Below, one piece after another: positions 50,394-58,434 of a stretch of 64,000 nucleotides of DNA (its first letter is position 1; each line of letters begins with the position of its first letter). Both the position numbers and the translations under genes were made by a program. This stretch comes from Rhodospirillales bacterium (GTDB taxonomy: Bacteria; Pseudomonadota; Alphaproteobacteria; Micavibrionales; Micavibrionaceae): the NCBI GenBank assembly GCA_020638285.1, contig JACKIV010000003.1:124001-188000 (forward strand), read 5' to 3'. Under the pieces are notes generated by a model. The model did no database searches, had not been told where the DNA came from, and worked only from the letters and a program-made list of their open reading frames with translations.

Positions 50394-51319
50394 TGGCGAT
50401 CATAATCGTCTATTGCAGAGGAAAGGCCGGACTCAAGGGATGTTTGCGCCCGCCAGCCCATCGCGGCGAGTCTTGAGATGTCCAGAACCTTGCGCGGCGT
50501 GCCGTCTGTCCCTTCTCCGGTAAAGCGGATGGATCCGGTATAGTTCACGGCGCGGGCGATTGTGTGTGCCAGATCGTGGATGGAAATCTCTGCGCCGGAT
50601 CCGATATTGATATGTCCGTCTTCTGAAAAATTCTGCATCAGAAAAACAAGTCCGTCGGCCAGATCGTCTACATACAGGAACTCACGTAAGGCGGAGCCCG
50701 TGCCCATGAAGGCGACTTCTGGCGCGCGGGACTTTTGCGCGGCGCGTAATTTCATAATCATGGCCGGAATGACATGAGAGATCGTTGCGTCGTAGCGGTC
50801 TCCCGGCCCGTACAGGTTGCAGGGCATGGCAGAGATGAAATCGGCGCCATATTGGCGGCGGCAAGATTCCACGAGTTTGAGTCCTGCGATTTTTGCCAGA
50901 GCGTAGCCTTCGTTGCTGGACTCCAGAGCGCCGGTCAAAAGAGATTTTTCTGCAATGGGTTGCGGGGCGTTTCTGGGGTAGATGCAGGAAGATCCAAGGA
51001 AGAGAATTTTTTCAATTCCTGCTTTAAGACAAGATTTTATAACATTGGATTCTATCATTAAATTGTCGTACAAGAATCCTTCTGGCTGTGCCATGTTGGC
51101 GATAACGCCGCCGACCTTTGCCGCTGCCAGAAAGACGGCATCGGGGCGGTTTTCCTGAACCCAGTCTTCAACGTCGTTTTGGCGGCGCAGATCCAGAACA
51201 CCGCGCGAGACAGTAAGGATTTCGCACGATTCGGAACGTAGCCGCCGGGCAATGGCGGATCCAACCAGTCCCGTATGTCCGGCCACCCAGACCCGTTTTC
51301 CGGAAAGGGCGTAGGTCAC
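50354..51319 (-). CDS. fcl: GDP-L-fucose synthase
   Basis: Epimerises and reduces GDP-4-keto-6-deoxymannose to GDP-L-fucose. 321 residues of the extended SDR type: NADP loop VWVAGHTGLVGSAIARRL, FLAAAKVGGVIANMAQP, FLGSSCIYPRNAPQP, and the YxxxK motif in EGYALAKIAGLKLVE; also the His-Cys region MPCNLYGPGDRYD. Its ATG overlaps the gmd stop by 4 bases, so both steps from GDP-mannose to GDP-fucose are made from one transcript. GDP-perosamine or colitose routes would need other enzymes. Confidence 0.95.
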   Translation of the reverse strand: MTYALSGKRVWVAGHTGLVGSAIARRLRSESCEILTVSRGVLDLRRQNDVEDWVQENRPDAVFLAAAKVGGVIANMAQPEGFLYDNLMIESNVIKSCLKAGIEKILFLGSSCIYPRNAPQPIAEKSLLTGALESSNEGYALAKIAGLKLVESCRRQYGADFISAMPCNLYGPGDRYDATISHVIPAMIMKLRAAQKSRAPEVAFMGTGSALREFLYVDDLADGLVFLMQNFSEDGHINIGSGAEISIHDLAHTIARAVNYTGSIRFTGEGTDGTPRKVLDISRLAAMGWRAQTSLESGLSSAIDDYDRHYGEGKELIDVAS

Positions 51320-52425
51320 GAGGCTTCGCGGATCAGGTGGGCCGACCCTTCATTCTGATAAAAAGTTTCCAGAGACTTTGTGAGCAGGCTTTCCGTTCCT
51401 TGGAAGAGATCCTGACGGTCAGATTGAACCATTTCGTAGATCATGTCCGCAAAGGAAATCTTCGGTTTCCAGCCCAGAACGCGCCGGGCTTTATCCGAAT
51501 CGCCCAGCAAGGCATGAACCTCGTTCGGGCGAAACAGGGCTGGGTCAATGCGGACCAGAACGCGGCCCGTACGAGGGTCGCATCCAATCTCGTTTGGGCC
51601 TCTTCCTCGCCAGATCACGCGCAGACCAATGCACGAAAAGGCCTGTTCTACGCAGGCGCGGACCGTGCGGGACTCTCCGGTAGCCAGAACGTAATCGCCG
51701 GGCGTGTCTTGCTGCAACATTTGCCACATGCCTTCGACATAATCGCGTGCATGGCCCCAGTCGCGGCGCGAATCCAGATTTCCCAGAACGAGGGGGTCTG
51801 TTCCGCCCAGGCTGATCTTGGCCACAGCGTGGGTGATTTTCCGCGTTACGAAATCCTGTCCGCGAATGGGGCTTTCGTGGTTGAACAAAATGCCGTTCGA
51901 AGCATGAATGCCATAGGCGTTGCGGTATGTGACCGTGATCCAGTAAGCATAAAGCTTGGCCGCGGCATAGGGGCTGCACGGCGCGAAAGGCGTGGTTTCG
52001 CTCTGAGGCGCGGGAGCGTTTCCGAACATCTCGGACGAGGAGGCCTGATAAAAGCGGGTCGTTTTCTCCATTCCAAGAGTGCGGATGGCTTCCAGCAGAC
52101 GCAGCGGGCCGAGGGCATTCACATCGGCTGTCATTTCAGGAAGGTCATAACTGATGGCAACGTGGCTTTGCGCAGCCAGATTGTAAATTTCGTCCGGCTT
52201 TTCTTCAGCAAGGAGGCGGGTTAAATTTCCGGAATCCGACATATCCGCCGGGCGCAGGGAAAATCGATCACCGAATTTTTCAAGGCGGGTCAGATTCTGG
52301 TCATCGGGAAGGGGTGACCACTGCCGGGCGCCCACGACGCGATATCCTTTTTCGAGCAGGAATTCGGCAAGCAACGGCCCATCCTGCCCTGTGATTCCGG
52401 TGATGAGTGCGGTTTTAAAGGTCAC
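51316..52425 (-). CDS. gmd: GDP-mannose 4,6-dehydratase
   Basis: First step from GDP-mannose to 6-deoxyhexoses. From GTG 52425 (VTFKTALITGITGQDGP) the protein has 369 residues: NADP-binding GITGQDGPLLAEFLLEKGY, NLAAQSHVAISYD, the catalytic region FYQASSSEMFGN and YAAAKLYAYWITVTYR, and FNHESPIRGQDFVTRKI. An in-frame TTG 24 bases upstream would add non-conserved residues. The NADP loop reads GPLLAEF where most Gmd have GSYLAE, and the overall length is typical. Co-transcribed with fcl. It competes with AlgD for GDP-mannose. Confidence 0.94.
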   Translation of the reverse strand: MTFKTALITGITGQDGPLLAEFLLEKGYRVVGARQWSPLPDDQNLTRLEKFGDRFSLRPADMSDSGNLTRLLAEEKPDEIYNLAAQSHVAISYDLPEMTADVNALGPLRLLEAIRTLGMEKTTRFYQASSSEMFGNAPAPQSETTPFAPCSPYAAAKLYAYWITVTYRNAYGIHASNGILFNHESPIRGQDFVTRKITHAVAKISLGGTDPLVLGNLDSRRDWGHARDYVEGMWQMLQQDTPGDYVLATGESRTVRACVEQAFSCIGLRVIWRGRGPNEIGCDPRTGRVLVRIDPALFRPNEVHALLGDSDKARRVLGWKPKISFADMIYEMVQSDRQDLFQGTESLLTKSLETFYQNEGSAHLIREAS

Positions 52426-52638
52426 GACAAGAGTCTCTGAAAAATACAATTGCGTTCAGCGTGCAATGCCACCGCATTTTCCGCAAGCCATGTTTTGCGT
52501 GGAGCCATCTTTTCCACGGTTTTCTGGTTTGGCCTTGTCTCAATATTTCTGTGTGGGCGTTCAAATGAGTTTTGCCATTTCCTTGAAAATGGGGATTATG
52601 GGGAGGCTTTTTTGAGGCTTTGAAAGGAAGGTATCGTG

Positions 52639-53382
52639 ATGAAAATTCCCTCACTCATCGGCCACAGGGGCGTTGCGCGTTATGCCCCCGAAAACACGAT
52701 TGAATCCATACAGGCTGCTGCCGATATGGGAATAAAATGGGTCGAGCTTGACGTTAAACTGACGCGTGACGGGGTGCCAATCCTGTTTCATGACGATACG
52801 CTGGATCGGACTACGAACGGGGGCGGGCCTGTGGCTACGCGGAGTTTTGCCGATTTACAGGATCTTGAAGCCGGAAGCTGGTTTTCACACGGGTTTTCCG
52901 GAATTAAGATCCCTTCTCTTGAAGAGGCGGTTGATGTCCTTCTGGAGCGAAGGCTGGGCGTGAATTTCGAGATCAAGCCTTGTCCAGGACGTGAAGTGGA
53001 AACGGCGCAGGCCATGATGGACCTGCTTTCGCGGATATGGGATGATCGCGAGACAATTCTGATTTCGAGTTTTTCCTGTGTCAGCCTCGATGTTGTTTGC
53101 GATATGACGCCGGATTTTCCACGCGGGATGTTGCTTGACACCTTTTGGCCTGAAAACTGGGCTGCGTTGGCGGATCATCTGACTCCGGAAACGATAAATG
53201 TGGATGCCGGGGCCATTACCCGCGAGCAGGTTGAAGCCCTGATAGAATACGGAAAACCAATTCTCGCCTACACGGTTAACGAACCCGATCAAGCCCGCCG
53301 TTTGAGGGGATGGGGGATTGACGGATTTTTTTCAGATGCTCCGGACCTGTTGGTTGACGCCTTGCGCTCCGTCCTTCACTGA
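52639..53382 (+). CDS. ugpQ: glycerophosphodiester phosphodiesterase
   Basis: Hydrolyses glycerophosphodiesters to glycerol-3-phosphate and an alcohol. 247 residues in a TIM barrel: the metal and catalytic set IGHRGVARYAPENTIESIQAA (His of GHRG), WVELDVKLTRDGVPILFHDDTLDRTTNG, VNFEIKPCPGR and, at the end, AYTVNEPDQARRLRGWGIDGFFSDAPD. There is no signal peptide, so it is cytoplasmic, as UgpQ. A GTG directly before the ATG may also serve. Stands alone, divergent from gmd by about 210 bases. Confidence 0.95.
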   Translation: MKIPSLIGHRGVARYAPENTIESIQAAADMGIKWVELDVKLTRDGVPILFHDDTLDRTTNGGGPVATRSFADLQDLEAGSWFSHGFSGIKIPSLEEAVDVLLERRLGVNFEIKPCPGREVETAQAMMDLLSRIWDDRETILISSFSCVSLDVVCDMTPDFPRGMLLDTFWPENWAALADHLTPETINVDAGAITREQVEALIEYGKPILAYTVNEPDQARRLRGWGIDGFFSDAPDLLVDALRSVLH

Positions 53383-53543
53383 GAAAGCGATGTGTAGTTT
53401 TTCTTCGGCATGACTATGAATTCCACGACCGCGGTCCTCCCGATGCGTCATTCGGTAAAACGACATTGGCAACCCGTGAACATGACTGGAGAGAAATTTG
53501 TACGGCCAGAGAAAGGTATGCAGATCAACGCCTGCTTGCTTTT

Positions 53544-56500
53544 CTATACCCGAGCCGTGTCTTTTTGCGTTTTGGGTTCGCGGCCTGTGGCCTGACACAG
53601 GGATGCATAGAGTTTTCCGACGTCGCTGGAGGCAAAAGTCGCACCGAGCAACGCCCCGTAATCATTGGACGCAGCCTGATCGAACATGTCCTCAAACTGG
53701 CGCAGGAAGCGCTGAACGTATGTCCGGAATTCAGAATCTTCCGCAAATTTCCGGCGTACTTTGTCGAGCGGCAGGGTATCGCCCAACTGGACAAGGCGGC
53801 GGGTGAAGGCCGAAACATCGCCCTTCTGGAAGGCTTTCCACGTTTTCTCCGGGACATCGCCGTCCACCGAGCGGGTGAGATCCACGGACAGGGAATGCAG
53901 ACTTTCCAGAATGAACTTCGCCGATTCCATAAAGGACTCGCGCTGGAGGCGCCATTCGCTTTGGCGGACGTCTTCGGCTTGCGCAGCCGCGTCCTGTGAG
54001 GCTTTGAACAAGGCGGCGGACTGGCGACCAAAGATTGAGGCTGCCTCTTCCACGGATTTGAGGGCGCGGGCCGATGTGGTAATGAGGCGTTCTGACTCTC
54101 CGCCCAGTTTTTCGCCAGACTGGTCAATACGTATGGAGACGGCGTTGGCGGTCTTGCCCACATCTTCAAGGCGTGATGTCAGCAGGGACGTGGCCTTGCC
54201 GATCCGCTCTGCTGAATCTGCCGAGGCTTCCGCGACGGCGGCAGCCTGTGCCTTGAGTTCCTGGCCATAGGCCTGCGAGGAGAGCAGCGAGGCTTTCATC
54301 TGTTCAGAAACTTCACGGGCGCGGATGGCAAAGGAATCTCCGGATTTTTTAATATCAAGGAGAGCCCCTGAGGCCTTTTCCAAAAGTTGATCGGCCTGGG
54401 TCTGGACGGCCAACACGACGGTTTTGGCCATTTCAAGGGATTTTCCGGCGGCGATGTTGAGGCGCTCGGACTCTGCGATAACCTTCTCGCCGGCCTCACC
54501 GAAGCGGTCAATGGCTTTTTCGGCGGAAGCATCCACGCGCGCCGCTGTCTGGACAAAGGAATCCCCCGCACCGGAAAGCTGAACCACCGCCTGACCGATA
54601 GAGGAAGACAAATCCTGAAACTGGTCGTTGATGGCCTTGCGAGTGGTTTCGATGCGCAGCAATGCCTGATCGGTGAGAAGATGTACGTCCGAGGACTGGT
54701 TGCGCAAGGCGGACTCAATTTCCCGAATCCGGCCCGTCGCCGATTTGGCTGCCGATTCGATGTCCATGGTGCGGGCCTGAAGATCTTCGCCACAGGTGTG
54801 CAGGATCTTTGCTGCTTCTTCCGATCCCTCGCCAAGAGTTTTCAGTCGTTCGTCAAACAGGGCGCTTATCTCGCGCAAACGGGTCAAAGCGCTTTGCGTT
54901 GTTTCTCCGAAGGCATCCTGCAGATCCTCAAATGTCTTGCGGGCGGTGCTGGCTTGTGCGATGGCGTCAACGAAAGCAGGGGCGGCGGTGCGCGCCGCAG
55001 ATTCGATCGCTGCGCCGATATCGGTAAAGGTCTTTTCGGCCCTCTCACTCCGGTCTTTCAGGGTGATGATCCGGTTTTCCAGAGCGGAGTCGAGGGATTC
55101 CAGATCGGAAACCGTTCGGGTTGTTGCCGCGCTCATTTCCGTGCAGCGGCCCGAAATGACACCCTCGAGTTTTTCGATGTTTCCAACGGCATCGCCGGAC
55201 AGGCGGCTGAGGTCCTTTGCCTGACGGTCCAGAGATTCCCGTACTTTTTCAATATGTTCCAGAGAATCTTTCACCTGAAGGATGAGGGAGTCTTTCTGGG
55301 TTGTCATGGTCTCGTTGATGCTGCGTCCGTGACCGGCGATCTGTCCGGCCATGGTTGAGATGTCCTGAACCTGTCCATGCAGGATTTCCCGGATTTTTCC
55401 TGCGCTTTGTGTGGCTTTTTCCGAGGCTTCGTTGATGTCCTCGACCCGGCGGCGCAGGGTGGTTTCGATTTCCGCCGCCTTCGAGTCGGCCTCGGAAACG
55501 GCTGTCTGCAAAAGACGGACCGGGGCGTCAATGGCGGTGCGCAGGGATTCGATCGTTTCGTTCAGGCCAACAGCAGACAGGGTGATTTTCCCGGTCTGGC
55601 TTTCGACGGCCTTTGCCAGATTGTCGACCTGTGAGTCGGCCAATGTGGAGACTTCAAGGATTTTCGTGCGGCTGTTGTCGAGCATATCCACGATGGCGCG
55701 GATGTTGTCGGCATTGGTGCGGGCGGCCTCGTCCAGCGCGTCGATATGTCCGCGTGCGGACAGCATGAGGGATTCCGCCTGACCGGAGGCATCTCTGGTT
55801 GATTTCTCAACCGATTCGACGGCGCGGCGGACGGCGGCACTGATGGCGTCCGATCCCGAAAGTGCGAGGGAAAGGGCTTCGGCGAGTTTGTGCGCAGCAG
55901 CGTTTCCGGCTTCTTCGATGGATTCGGACTCTCGTTCCAAAGATTCGACCGTATCGGCGAGCTTGCGGGCCTGACCGCCAATGCGTTCCTCGATTTGATC
56001 CGTCCGTTCGGCCAGATCCTCGGCGGCGGCGCTGAGTTGGGTCACGCTTTCTCCGACCACATCGGCTACGCGGGCGGCGCCTTGAGAAATGGAATGGACG
56101 CCGGTATCAAGGTTTTTGCTTTGGTCTTCAATCATGCGGGCGGAGTCCGACATGGATTCGACGGCCTTGCGAGTCATTTCTTCCAGTTCGGAAATCCGGG
56201 CCTTGATTTCTTCGCCGACTTTTCCAGCCTCGTCGGAAACGCGATCTGTCGCGCCGGAGAGATTTTTCGTATGTTCATCAAAGGCATGGCTTAGATCGTC
56301 CAGCCGCGCGGCGATTTTCTCAATCGTTTCGTTAAGGGAAGCGTGAGTGGATTCAAGCGTTGTTTCAATGGACTTTGTTTTTTCTCCAGCGCTGTCCGCG
56401 GCGGCCAGAATTTTATCGGCCCCGCGTCCGAGCGCTGATTCCATGATTTCGGCCTGTTCATTCACTTTTTCGGCTGCGGACTCCCATGCGCCAACGCCTT

Positions 56501-57392
56501 CTTTGGTCTTTTCGTCGATGGTAGCCGTTCGGGATTCGATCTCCCCGGTCAGGGCAAGGAGTCTTTCCGCGCGTTCATGAAGCGATTCTGCCAGGCGGTC
56601 AATATGGAATTCCGTCTTCTTGGAAACGCCGACGAAGTCGTTGATTTCCGATCTCATCCCCTGACGGGCGCGACCAATGGCCTTGAGAACGGCACGCGAG
56701 GAGGCGGACAGGTCCGCGGCCTGACGGCATAGAATTTCGATGTCCTTGCTGATTCTCACGGCCCGGTCTTCGGACGGGAAAATAAGAGCTTGAAATTCCC
56801 CGCGCAGGGCCTGGGCGTAATGCTGGACGTCTGCGGCGCGGGTGACGTTGCTGATGACCAGCCAGAGCAGGGCGGGCGGTGCGAACATTCCGGCCAGAAG
56901 TCCCCCCATATCTTGCGGGGTCAGTGCCATGATGGCGCCAGACCCCAGATTGCGCCATGTCAGATAGGCATAAGCCACGACCCAGAAGGTTGTCAGAAAA
57001 GTTCCAGCGACACCGAGCGCCCGGTGCCCGGCAGGGCGAGGGAGCGGCGCAGAAAGAGGAACGGGATGCGGGGCAGGCGAGTCAGAGTCTTCCGGATCGG
57101 AGCCGCGCAGGGCGCGAAGGCCGTCTTCTGACAAATCTGGTGACGAATCCGGCGCGGATTTATTTTCCGAATTCCCGGACGATTCCGCTCCCGGAAGGCG
57201 TAAGGTTCGTAGATCTTCGCCCGCGCGGATTGAAATATCAACTGTGGCAACCTCTGGCCCTTCGGGAAGACGTGGCATTTCCCGGCGAGTACGCAGGGAG
57301 GGCGCTTTGGAAATGGCGGGTTTTTCCGTGGATCCGGCGTCGATCGGGTCAATGTCTTTGGAGTCCAGCCGGACAACGGACGGATTTTTCAT
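53544..57392 (-). CDS. large membrane-anchored coiled-coil protein, TipN/GPR-like
   Basis: 1282 residues. About 115 N-terminal residues are disordered and cytoplasmic, then two membrane helices (about 128-147 and 162-183), then some 900 residues of nearly unbroken coiled coil rich in Ala, Glu, Ser and Asp with a repeating 'SLE..I...' pattern that hits apolipoprotein-like profiles. The last ~130 residues are a separate folded part (ESLHSLSVDLTRSVDG, FTRRLVQLGDTLPLDKVRRKF, YVQRFLRQFEDMF). Two membrane helices plus a long coiled coil is the layout of Caulobacter TipN and the Agrobacterium growth-pole-ring protein, which mark cell poles. The role is inferred from architecture; chemoreceptor-like signalling hairpins are absent. 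Confidence 0.7.
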   Translation of the reverse strand: MKNPSVVRLDSKDIDPIDAGSTEKPAISKAPSLRTRREMPRLPEGPEVATVDISIRAGEDLRTLRLPGAESSGNSENKSAPDSSPDLSEDGLRALRGSDPEDSDSPAPHPVPLSAPLPRPAGHRALGVAGTFLTTFWVVAYAYLTWRNLGSGAIMALTPQDMGGLLAGMFAPPALLWLVISNVTRAADVQHYAQALRGEFQALIFPSEDRAVRISKDIEILCRQAADLSASSRAVLKAIGRARQGMRSEINDFVGVSKKTEFHIDRLAESLHERAERLLALTGEIESRTATIDEKTKEGVGAWESAAEKVNEQAEIMESALGRGADKILAAADSAGEKTKSIETTLESTHASLNETIEKIAARLDDLSHAFDEHTKNLSGATDRVSDEAGKVGEEIKARISELEEMTRKAVESMSDSARMIEDQSKNLDTGVHSISQGAARVADVVGESVTQLSAAAEDLAERTDQIEERIGGQARKLADTVESLERESESIEEAGNAAAHKLAEALSLALSGSDAISAAVRRAVESVEKSTRDASGQAESLMLSARGHIDALDEAARTNADNIRAIVDMLDNSRTKILEVSTLADSQVDNLAKAVESQTGKITLSAVGLNETIESLRTAIDAPVRLLQTAVSEADSKAAEIETTLRRRVEDINEASEKATQSAGKIREILHGQVQDISTMAGQIAGHGRSINETMTTQKDSLILQVKDSLEHIEKVRESLDRQAKDLSRLSGDAVGNIEKLEGVISGRCTEMSAATTRTVSDLESLDSALENRIITLKDRSERAEKTFTDIGAAIESAARTAAPAFVDAIAQASTARKTFEDLQDAFGETTQSALTRLREISALFDERLKTLGEGSEEAAKILHTCGEDLQARTMDIESAAKSATGRIREIESALRNQSSDVHLLTDQALLRIETTRKAINDQFQDLSSSIGQAVVQLSGAGDSFVQTAARVDASAEKAIDRFGEAGEKVIAESERLNIAAGKSLEMAKTVVLAVQTQADQLLEKASGALLDIKKSGDSFAIRAREVSEQMKASLLSSQAYGQELKAQAAAVAEASADSAERIGKATSLLTSRLEDVGKTANAVSIRIDQSGEKLGGESERLITTSARALKSVEEAASIFGRQSAALFKASQDAAAQAEDVRQSEWRLQRESFMESAKFILESLHSLSVDLTRSVDGDVPEKTWKAFQKGDVSAFTRRLVQLGDTLPLDKVRRKFAEDSEFRTYVQRFLRQFEDMFDQAASNDYGALLGATFASSDVGKLYASLCQATGREPKTQKDTARV

Positions 57393-57735
57393 CGGGATCT
57401 CCCCCTTTTGAAGGGTTTTTGCGCCTCGGGAATTCGCATCAGTATCACAGATGATGGTTTCTTTCGCAAGGGCTCAAGGCCCCCTGATTTGTTTTTGTCT
57501 GTGGATAAAGGATGGATCGGTTTCCGGAAAACTTTTGGCGTAGGATCGGTCGTTTTCTTGCCCGAAATTCTGCATATCATACCTTTGTATTATAAAGGCT
57601 TTTTCGATAAAAATATATAACCTCATGTTTTTGCTTGATTATTTTGTATATATCTGAAGTTGTTAAACTTTTCGCAAAAGATTTCCTTGAGAATGAGGCT
57701 GCCTGAGTCTTCTACAGGAAAAGGGTTTTTTTGAG
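57393..57735. other. AT-rich gap between the coiled-coil gene and the response regulator
   Basis: 343 bases separating divergent genes, markedly AT-rich between about 57560 and 57680. On the minus strand TATAAT (57589-57594) is a perfect -10 hexamer, but no convincing -35 precedes it. I see no RNA gene or small ORF with a ribosome site. The region likely holds the promoters of both flanking genes. Confidence 0.55.
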
Positions 57736-58434
57736 ATGAAACTTCTTCTGGCCGACGACCATACGTTGTTTCGTGATGCGCTGGTCCAGTACATTGTGCG
57801 GGCGGAGCCTGACGCCGCCGTGTCTCTGGCCAAGGATCTGTATGAGGCCATGGCGCTTCTTGAGTCCGGTGTGGAGCCGGATCTGGTTCTGCTCGACCTG
57901 CGAATGCCGGGGATGGACGGGATGAACGGATTTCGGATTTTGCGGGAGAAATACCCGGATATCCGCGTGGCATTGATGTCCGGGGTTGCCGAAAGTTACG
58001 ATGTCAAGCAGGCGATGGAACTGGGCGCTGTGGCGTATTTTCCGAAAACATTGTCCGGCAAGGCCATGCTCAAGGCGCTTCAACTGGTCCTGGCGGGCGA
58101 GCGGTACCTGCCGATCGAACATGCCACGAACGAGGTGATGCCCTCTTATTACAACGGTCTGGAGCGTCCCGGCGGTGAATCGGGGGCTCAGCCGCCTTAT
58201 CCCCATGTGCGCGATTTCTCTGCAGCTGATCCTCTCAAAATAACGGCCCGTGAACGTGATGTTCTGGTCCAGATGGCCAAGGGATATACGAACAAGGAAA
58301 TCGCGGATGTCTTGAATCTTCAACTGGCGACGGTCAAGCTGCACGTGCGCGGGGTGTGCCGCAAGCTCGGCGCACGTAACCGGACAGAAGCCGCCTTGAA
58401 AGCGCGGGAGCTTGGTTTTGCAACGGCTTCGTGA
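57736..58434 (+). CDS. NarL/LuxR-type response regulator
   Basis: 232 residues: a receiver domain (about 1-120) with the acidic pair DD at 7-8, phospho-acceptor Asp54 in VLLDLRMPGMDG, Ser in ALMSGVAES and Lys in AYFPKTLSGK, a 50-residue linker, and a C-terminal LuxR-type helix-turn-helix (about 165-225, ITARERDVLVQMAKGYTNKE, LATVKLHVRGVCRKLGARNR). The hybrid kinase gene starts inside its last codons, so they are co-translated and probably form one signalling pathway. Target genes are not indicated by the context. Confidence 0.95.
   Translation: MKLLLADDHTLFRDALVQYIVRAEPDAAVSLAKDLYEAMALLESGVEPDLVLLDLRMPGMDGMNGFRILREKYPDIRVALMSGVAESYDVKQAMELGAVAYFPKTLSGKAMLKALQLVLAGERYLPIEHATNEVMPSYYNGLERPGGESGAQPPYPHVRDFSAADPLKITARERDVLVQMAKGYTNKEIADVLNLQLATVKLHVRGVCRKLGARNRTEAALKARELGFATAS

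Noticed and set aside
54387..55358. 323-residue frame antisense to the coiled-coil gene
   Set aside because: Phe/Gly-rich pattern is the complement of Ala/Glu/Ser-rich coiled-coil codons; not a gene.
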